In this document: one piece after another, positions 58,376-64,000 of the stretch | Position numbering within the stretch: the stretch's first letter is position 1 | Layout: every line of letters starts with the position of its first letter | Source of the DNA: Sphingomonas sp. | GTDB lineage: Bacteria; Pseudomonadota; Alphaproteobacteria; Sphingomonadales; Sphingomonadaceae | Reading direction: 5' to 3' | DNA: 64,000 bases | Assembly (NCBI RefSeq): GCF_019746665.1 | Contig: NZ_JAIERS010000005.1 | Span: 339,581-403,580 of the forward strand | Program-made: the position numbers and the translations under genes | Notes under the pieces: model-generated | Databases searched by the model: none | What the model saw: only the letters and a program-made list of their open reading frames with translations | What the model was told of the DNA's origin: nothing

Positions 58376-60307
58376 ATGCGGCTATTGAGCGGGGTGCTGT
58401 TGCTGGCGGCGGCGAGCGGGGCGTTGGCGCAGGACAAGACGGCGCCAACGGCGGAAAAGGTAGCCGCGCCGACCGCGGCCGATTTCGGCAAGAAAGCGTT
58501 CATCGAAGGCCCGGTGCTGGCGCCCGATGGCCATGCCTATGCCGCCCGCGCCTATGTGAAGGGCGAGGTCAAGCTGGTGGTCGTTACCCCGCGGCCGGGC
58601 CAGGCGCCGCAAATCCGCCTCTTCGCGATGCCCAGCAAGCAGGAGATGGTGTGGTATCGCTGGGCTGGGCCGAACCGCCTGCTCGTCAGCCTGGCCTTCA
58701 ACAGCATCTGGGAGGATCAGGAGAAGCGCATCACGCGCGTCGCGATCGTCGATCTTGTCACCGGCAAGCAGATACCGATGGCGCTGCATGAAGAGGGGTT
58801 TGAAGGCGACAACGTGATCTACGTTGATCCCAAGGGCGATTATGCGCTGCTCACCGTGCAGCCAACGCCCTATGATTGGCCCAACGTCTATCGCTTCGAT
58901 CTGGCGACGGGGCAGCCCAAGCAGGTCGTCGCCTCGGTTGAAAATGTGTGGGACTGGTACGCCGATTCGGGCGGGGTGGTGCGCGCCGGTATCGGCTTTG
59001 AAGATAATAAATGGTGGGTGCTCTACCGCGATAACGAAAGCGGCAAGTTCCAACGCACCACCAAGCGCAGCCGCGATCAGCTTGCCGAGAATATCGCCTG
59101 GTTCAGGGTGATCCCGGGCAAAAGCTCGGGCTATGCGCTGGCGCTCACCCAGGAGGGGCGCTTCGGCTTGCGGCGCTATGATTTCATCAAGGACGAGCTG
59201 GGCGAGGTGGTATGGCAGCACCCGCAGGTCGATGTCGACGATGTCGATTTTGGCCCCGACGGCGAGCCGATCGCGATCTATTACACTGATGATCGCGACC
59301 GCGTCGTCTGGCTCGATCCCGAACTCAAGCGCTGGCAGGCGGGATTCGACAAGGCGATTCCTGGCGCTGTCAACCAGGTCGTGTCCTACGCCAAGGATCA
59401 TTCGCGCGCGCTGGTCCGCACCGGGTCGGCGCACGAAGTGCCGGTCTATATGGTGTACGACAAGGCATCAAAGCATCTGGAGATGACCGCGACGCCCTAT
59501 GAGGCGATGATGAATCACGCGCTCTCCACGGTCGAGCCGATCAGCTACAAGGCTCGCGATGGGCTCGAGATTCCGGGCTATCTCACCTTGCCGCGCGGGC
59601 GCGATCCCAAGGCGCTGCCGCTGATCGTGATGCCACATGGCGGCCCGTTCGCGCGCGACAAATGGGAATATGATTATTGGGTGCAGTTCCTGGCATCGCG
59701 TGGCTATGCGGTGCTGCAACCCAATTATCGCGGCTCGACCGGCTATGGCAGTAAATTCGTGGAGGCCGGAACCGGCGCCTGGGGGCGCGGGATGCAGGAC
59801 GATATCGACGATGGCGTGAAATGGCTGGTCGGCAAGGGCATCGCCGATGCCAAGCGCGTGTGCATCATGGGCGGCTCGTTTGGCGGTTATGCGGCGATGT
59901 GGGCGGCGGCGCGCAATCCCGAAATCTATCGCTGCGCGATCAGCTTCGCGGGTGTCTCCGATGTGCGCTCGCAGCTTAATTTCCAGTCGAGCGCGTTCAG
60001 CGCGCCGCGCTATTTCCGCGATTGGCGCCAACGGGTAGCGGGGGCCGCGAAATTCGATTTCGACACAATCTCGCCACTGAAGCACGCTGATAAAATCAAC
60101 ATGCCGCTGCTGCTGGTTCACGGCACCGCTGACACGCGCGTGCCGTTCAGCCAGTCGCGCAAGCTGCACGAGGCGTTGGCCAGGCTCGGCAAACCGCACG
60201 AATGGGTGGTGTACAAGGACGAGACCCATTTTCTGGAAGACCCGGCGAACGCGACCGATTTCCTCCAGCGGGTCGAGGCGTTCCTCAACAAGCACAACCC
60301 GGCCTGA
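58376..60307 (+). CDS. S9 prolyl oligopeptidase-family serine peptidase, exported
   Basis: A 643-residue protein with a signal peptide (MRLLSGVLLLAAASGALAQ). A beta-propeller N-terminal half is followed by an alpha/beta-hydrolase domain with GGSFGGYAAM (Ser near 500), HGTADTRVP (Asp) and DETHFL (His). The HGGP loop (IVMPHGGPFARDK) is also present. By family it cleaves short peptides in the periplasm. Divergent from the PQQ enzyme. Confidence 0.92.
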   Translation: MRLLSGVLLLAAASGALAQDKTAPTAEKVAAPTAADFGKKAFIEGPVLAPDGHAYAARAYVKGEVKLVVVTPRPGQAPQIRLFAMPSKQEMVWYRWAGPNRLLVSLAFNSIWEDQEKRITRVAIVDLVTGKQIPMALHEEGFEGDNVIYVDPKGDYALLTVQPTPYDWPNVYRFDLATGQPKQVVASVENVWDWYADSGGVVRAGIGFEDNKWWVLYRDNESGKFQRTTKRSRDQLAENIAWFRVIPGKSSGYALALTQEGRFGLRRYDFIKDELGEVVWQHPQVDVDDVDFGPDGEPIAIYYTDDRDRVVWLDPELKRWQAGFDKAIPGAVNQVVSYAKDHSRALVRTGSAHEVPVYMVYDKASKHLEMTATPYEAMMNHALSTVEPISYKARDGLEIPGYLTLPRGRDPKALPLIVMPHGGPFARDKWEYDYWVQFLASRGYAVLQPNYRGSTGYGSKFVEAGTGAWGRGMQDDIDDGVKWLVGKGIADAKRVCIMGGSFGGYAAMWAAARNPEIYRCAISFAGVSDVRSQLNFQSSAFSAPRYFRDWRQRVAGAAKFDFDTISPLKHADKINMPLLLVHGTADTRVPFSQSRKLHEALARLGKPHEWVVYKDETHFLEDPANATDFLQRVEAFLNKHNPA

Positions 60308-60432
60308 TCGCCCGCTTGCGCCCGAAGGCGCGGCGGGCTATGGAGGTTGTGCCTTCTCGACATCGTGAAAAATGCCGAGGCCGGCCCCCGCAGGGGTCGG
60401 CGCCGAGGCGCTGTAGCTTTGTCGGAGCCTGA
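60308..60432 (+). promoter_or_regulatory. Leader of the rimP-nusA operon
   Basis: A 125-base region with the hairpin GCCGGCCCC-cgca-GGGGTCGGC (about 60379-60400) and a shorter GC-rich palindrome at 60315-60335. It may end the S9 transcript and/or regulate the rimP operon, whose leaders are controlled by NusA in other bacteria. No riboswitch recognised. Confidence 0.4.
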
Positions 60433-60969
60433 ATGGTCGATCTCGCCCGCCTGCACCAGTTGATCGAGCCCGAAGCGCGCGCGCTCGGCTTCGCGCTGGT
60501 GCGCGTGAAATTCTTCGGCGGCGAAAGCGACCCGACGCTGCAGGTGATGGCCGAGCGCCCCGACACCCGCCAGCTGACGATCGAGGATTGCACCGCGCTG
60601 TCGCACCGCCTGTCGGACCTGCTCGACCGGGAGGACCCGATCGAGCACGCTTACCGGCTGGAAGTCAGCTCGCCGGGGATCGACCGGCCACTTACCCGGC
60701 CGGGCGACTATGCCGATTGGGCGGGGCACGAGGCGCGCATCTCGCTCGCCGAGAAGCGCGACGGCCGCAAACAGTATAAGGGCACGCTTGTCGGGCTCGA
60801 GGGCGGCGACGTGCTGCTCGACGATGCGCAGGGGGTGCGCCACGCCATCCCGCTCGCCGCGATCGAAGACGCCAAGCTGCTGCTCACCGATCGGCTGATC
60901 GCCGCCACCCAGCCGCTCTCCACCGCCGGCGCCGACGAACAAGAAATCGAAACAGAGGACCAAGACTGA
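60433..60969 (+). CDS. rimP: Ribosome maturation factor RimP
   Basis: A 178-residue protein with the RimP landmarks: IEPEARALGFALVRVKFFGG, YRLEVSSPGIDRPLTRPGDY and VLLDDAQGVRHAIPLAAIED. It matures the 30S subunit. First gene of the operon with nusA, ylxR and infB, the standard proteobacterial order. Its TGA shares a base with the nusA start. Confidence 0.95.
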   Translation: MVDLARLHQLIEPEARALGFALVRVKFFGGESDPTLQVMAERPDTRQLTIEDCTALSHRLSDLLDREDPIEHAYRLEVSSPGIDRPLTRPGDYADWAGHEARISLAEKRDGRKQYKGTLVGLEGGDVLLDDAQGVRHAIPLAAIEDAKLLLTDRLIAATQPLSTAGADEQEIETEDQD

Positions 60970-62591
60970 TGGCCACCGCCATTTCCGCCAACAAGGCCGA
61001 GTTGATCGCGATCGCCGATGCCGTCGCCAAGGAAAAGCTGATCGATCGCATGATCGTGATCGAGGCGATGGAAGACGCGATCCAGCGCGCCGCCCGCGCG
61101 CGCTATGGCGCAGAGAACGATATTCGCGCGAAGCTCGATCCGCAGTCGGGCGATCTGCGGCTGTGGCGCGTGGTCGAGGTGGTCGAGGCGGTCGACGATT
61201 ATTTCAAGCAGGTCTCGGTGGTCGACGCGCAGAAGCTGCAAAAGGGCGCGAGCGTGGGCGACTTCATCGTCGATCCGCTGCCGCCGATCGAATTCGGCCG
61301 GATCGCCGCGCAGGCGGCGAAGCAGGTGATCTTCCAGAAGGTCCGCGACGCCGAGCGCGAGTGCCAGTTCGAGGAATTCAAGGATCGCGTGGGCGAGATC
61401 ATCACCGGCGTGGTGAAGCGGGTGGAATTCGGCCATGTCGTCGTCGATCTGGGCCGCGCCGAAGGCGTGATCCGGCGCGACCAGCAGATCCCGCGCGAAG
61501 TGGTGCGCGTGAACGACCGCGTCCGCTCGCTGATCCTCTCGGTCCGCCGCGAAAACCGTGGCCCGCAGATTTTCCTCAGCCGCGCGCATCCCGATTTCAT
61601 GAAGAAGCTGTTCGCGCAGGAAGTGCCCGAGATTTACGACGGCATCATCGAGATCAAGGCCGCCGCGCGCGATCCGGGCAGCCGCGCCAAGATCGGCGTG
61701 ATCAGCCATGACAGCTCGATCGATCCGGTCGGCGCGTGCGTCGGCATGAAGGGCAGCCGCGTGCAGGCGGTGGTGCAGGAACTGCAGGGCGAAAAGATCG
61801 ACATCATCCCCTGGTCGCCCGACACCGCGACCTTCGTGGTGAACGCGCTCCAGCCGGCCAATGTGAGCCGCGTGGTGCTCGACGAGGAAGAAGACCGGAT
61901 CGAGGTGGTGGTGCCCGACGATCAGCTTTCGCTGGCGATCGGGCGGCGCGGGCAGAATGTGCGGCTCGCGAGCCAGCTCACCGCCAAGGCGATCGACATT
62001 CTGACCGAGGCGGACGCGAGCGAGAAGCGCCAGCGCGAGTTCATCGAACGCTCCGAAATGTTCCAGAACGAGCTGGATGTGGACGAAACGCTCGCGCAGC
62101 TGCTGGTCGCCGAGGGCTTCGGGAACCTGGAAGAAGTCGCTTATGTCGAGGTCGACGAAATCGCCTCGATCGAGGGCCTCGACGAGGAAATCGCCGCCGA
62201 GCTGCAAAGCCGCGCCCAGGAAGCGCTCGACCGCCGCGAGGAAGCCGCGCGCGAGGAGCGCCGGGCGCTCGGCGTCGAGGATGCGCTCGCCGACATTCCG
62301 CATCTGACCGAGGCGATGCTCGTCACGCTCGGCAAGGCAGGGATCAAGACGCTCGACGATCTCGCCGATCTCGCGACCGACGAACTGGTGCAGCGCAAGC
62401 GCGCCGAGCCGCGCCGCCGCGGCGAGGATGCGCCGCGCCGCGAGAGCCGGAGCGAGGACAAGGGCGGCATCCTGGCCGAATATGGGCTGAGCGAGGATCA
62501 GGGCAACGAGATCATCATGGCCGCCCGCGCCCACTGGTTCGCCGACGAAAACGAGGCCGGGGAGGACGCGCATGCGGACTCCGAACAATGA
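60969..62591 (+). CDS. nusA: Transcription termination/antitermination factor NusA
   Basis: A 540-residue protein. N-terminal RNA-polymerase-binding domain, S1 domain (GVVKRVEFGHVVVDLGRAEG), KH domains (VGACVGMKGSRVQAVVQELQ; LAIGRRGQNVRLASQLTA), then C-terminal helix-hairpin-helix/acidic repeats. It modulates pausing, termination and antitermination. Confidence 0.97.
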   Translation: MATAISANKAELIAIADAVAKEKLIDRMIVIEAMEDAIQRAARARYGAENDIRAKLDPQSGDLRLWRVVEVVEAVDDYFKQVSVVDAQKLQKGASVGDFIVDPLPPIEFGRIAAQAAKQVIFQKVRDAERECQFEEFKDRVGEIITGVVKRVEFGHVVVDLGRAEGVIRRDQQIPREVVRVNDRVRSLILSVRRENRGPQIFLSRAHPDFMKKLFAQEVPEIYDGIIEIKAAARDPGSRAKIGVISHDSSIDPVGACVGMKGSRVQAVVQELQGEKIDIIPWSPDTATFVVNALQPANVSRVVLDEEEDRIEVVVPDDQLSLAIGRRGQNVRLASQLTAKAIDILTEADASEKRQREFIERSEMFQNELDVDETLAQLLVAEGFGNLEEVAYVEVDEIASIEGLDEEIAAELQSRAQEALDRREEAAREERRALGVEDALADIPHLTEAMLVTLGKAGIKTLDDLADLATDELVQRKRAEPRRRGEDAPRRESRSEDKGGILAEYGLSEDQGNEIIMAARAHWFADENEAGEDAHADSEQ

Positions 62592-63303
62592 GACGCCCGG
62601 GCTAGTCACCAACGCGGTCGAGCCGGCGGATGACCCCATCCGCCGCTGCATCCTGTCGGGCGAACGCGCGCCGCGTGGCGGCTTGCTGCGTCTGGCGCTC
62701 GCCCCCGACGGGCAGATTCTACCCGATTTGCGCGCGAAGGCGCCGGGGCGGGGGGCGTGGATCGGCGTCGCGCGCGCCGAGCTTGATGCAGCACTCGCCA
62801 AGGGCAAGCTGAAGGGCGCGCTCGCCCGCGCGTTCAAGACCGGCGAGTTCACCATTCCCGCCGATCTTGCCGAGCGGATCGCGCAGGGACTCGAACAGGC
62901 GTTTCGCGACCGGCTGGGGCTGGAGGCGCGCGCCGGCGCGCTGGTGATCGGCGGCGAGCGCATCGAGCGCGCCGCGCGGGAGGGCAAGCTGCGGCTGCTG
63001 CTCCACGCGAGCGACGCGGGCGCCGATGGCCGCCGCCGGCTCGACCAGGCCTGGCGCGTCGGGAGCGACAAGGAAGGCAGCGATCTCAAGGGACTAGTGC
63101 TGCCGTTCCCACGCCCTATATTGTCGATGGCGCTGGGGCGCGAAAATGTGGTATCCCTCGGGATCACAGACCCCGGCGCCGCCCGGCGGTTGCGCGATGC
63201 GCTCGACCGCTGGCTGCACTTTATCGGACCCCCGCCCGTGAGCCCGGCTTGCGAAACCCTCTCGCAAGGCGCATCGGCTGTGGCCCAAGCCGCGCATGAT
63301 TGA
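62572..63303 (+). CDS. YlxR (DUF448) RNA-binding protein with L7Ae-like C-terminal domain
   Basis: A 243-residue protein. The N-terminal YlxR domain has RRCILSGERAPRGGLLRLAL and KAPGRGAWIG; the C-terminal part is the L7Ae-like domain typical of alphaproteobacteria (ARAGALVIGGERIERAAREG). Overlaps the end of nusA by 20 bases. RNA-binding role tied to transcription-translation. Confidence 0.9.
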   Translation: MRTPNNETPGLVTNAVEPADDPIRRCILSGERAPRGGLLRLALAPDGQILPDLRAKAPGRGAWIGVARAELDAALAKGKLKGALARAFKTGEFTIPADLAERIAQGLEQAFRDRLGLEARAGALVIGGERIERAAREGKLRLLLHASDAGADGRRRLDQAWRVGSDKEGSDLKGLVLPFPRPILSMALGRENVVSLGITDPGAARRLRDALDRWLHFIGPPPVSPACETLSQGASAVAQAAHD

Positions 63304-63322
63304 AGGACGTTAGAGCGACTCG

Positions 63323-64000
63323 ATGAGCGATACCGACAACGACAAGCCGAAACTGGGTATGCGCCAGCCGCTGGGCCTGAAGCGCACGGTGGAAACCGGC
63401 AAGGTGAAGCAGAGCTTCAGCCATGGCCGTTCGAACACCGTGGTGGTCGAGGTGAAGCGCCGCCGCATCCTGGGTCGCCCGGGTGAGGCCGAGGCGCCCG
63501 TCGAGGAAGCGCGCGCCGCGCCCGCGCCGGCTGCCGCCCCCGCGCGTCCCGCCACTCCCAGCCGCGCGCCTGCGGCGCCCGCTGGTCGGCCGCTGAACGA
63601 CGCCGCTGCCCGCCGCGAGTTGCAGGAAAAGCTGCTGCGCGAGGCCGAGGAAGCCCGGCTCGCCGCGCAGGAGGAAGCGCGTCGCCGCGAAGAGCGCGAG
63701 CGTGCTGAGGAAGAGGCGCGCCGCGCCGAGGAATCGCGGCGCCGTGCCGAGGAAGAGGCGCAGCTCGCGCCCGAGCCCGAGCCGGTGGCGGAAGTCGCCG
63801 CGCCGGCCGAGGCCGTGGCCCCGGTCGAGCCGGCCCCCGCGCCCGCCGAGCCGATCATGCTGCAGCCCGATGCGTCGCTCCCCGCGCCGCGTCGCTTCAC
63901 CCCCGTTCAGCGCCCGCAGCCGATCCGCAAGCCGGAGCCCAAGCCCGAGGCCGCGCCCGCCGCCGCCGCGCCCGCCCCGGCGGCGACGCCCAGCGCCCCC
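63323..64000 (+). CDS. infB: Translation initiation factor IF-2, N-terminal part
   Basis: The first 226 residues are here; the gene runs past the window end. It starts MSDTDNDKPKLGMRQPLGLK with the conserved VKQSFSHGRSNTVVVEVKRR, then the usual alphaproteobacterial Glu/Arg/Ala-rich helix and Pro/Ala linkers. The GTPase domain is not in the window. Last of the rimP-nusA-ylxR-infB set. Confidence 0.95.
   Translation, partial: MSDTDNDKPKLGMRQPLGLKRTVETGKVKQSFSHGRSNTVVVEVKRRRILGRPGEAEAPVEEARAAPAPAAAPARPATPSRAPAAPAGRPLNDAAARRELQEKLLREAEEARLAAQEEARRREERERAEEEARRAEESRRRAEEEAQLAPEPEPVAEVAAPAEAVAPVEPAPAPAEPIMLQPDASLPAPRRFTPVQRPQPIRKPEPKPEAAPAAAAPAPAATPSAP

Noticed and set aside
1..64000. tRNA, rRNA or CRISPR loci
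   Set aside because: I looked for cloverleaf-like, rRNA-like and regularly spaced repeat patterns by eye and found none; the prophage used a protein-coding site, not a tRNA.

Overview
The window is a high-GC alphaproteobacterial chromosome segment, most likely Sphingomonas or a close relative. The evidence is the rimP-nusA-ylxR-infB order at the right end, sphingomonad-type GC-rich palindromic intergenic repeats, and the set of acyl-CoA genes, thioesterases and S9/S41/M20 peptidases. It has three parts: host genes (1-14630), a complete Mu-like transposable prophage (14631-54896) and host genes again (54897-64000).

Left host region. In order there is the end of an S41 peptidase, an NlpC/P60-like protein, an M20-family protein, a GIY-YIG gene broken by an amber codon between palindromic repeats, an RhlE-like DEAD-box helicase and a nitroreductase. 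A fatty-acyl block follows: thiolase, short-chain dehydrogenase, DUF1993 protein, thioesterase, enoyl-CoA hydratase and acyl-CoA ligase. Next come a winged-helix regulator with a degenerate receiver domain and two overlapping genes for related cupin-like/HEAT-like proteins of unknown function.

Prophage. The element starts with TG at 14631, ends with CA at 54896, and is flanked by the same 5-bp duplication, CCGAT. It is 40,266 bp and looks intact. Its layout differs from Mu: the LexA-like repressor lies in the middle and the genome is divergent. The leftward arm is one nearly unbroken chain of overlapping genes: Ner, transposase A, B, early regulators, DnaA-IV, ASCH, GemA/gp16, Mor, gp25-gp28 (terminase), portal, MuF, Gam, two exported proteins and, after a gap, a Dam-type methylase. 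The rightward arm carries small genes, protease/scaffold, decoration and major capsid proteins, tail tube, frameshifted tail chaperones, tape measure, a repeat-rich tail-tip protein, a GH108 endolysin and a holin-like protein. The tail genes are of siphovirus type. The portal has a 2H phosphoesterase domain (anti-CBASS Acb1-like) inserted in it, and MuF carries a C-terminal nuclease-toxin-like domain.

What the prophage broke. Removing the element and one CCGAT copy restores a 51-codon reading frame with a strong ribosome binding site. Its stop codon overlaps the start of the cupin/HEAT gene pair (TGATG). The prophage therefore split the first gene of a three-gene host operon: a small peptide and two related cupin-like proteins. 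This is the most interesting undescribed system in the window; a peptide-modification role is possible but only a hypothesis.

Right host region. Two PaaI-type thioesterases, a flavodoxin-fold reductase, a GFA-family protein, a PQQ-dependent sugar dehydrogenase lipoprotein, an S9 peptidase, and the transcription/translation operon rimP-nusA-ylxR-infB (infB cut by the window end). No rRNA, tRNA or CRISPR array was seen.
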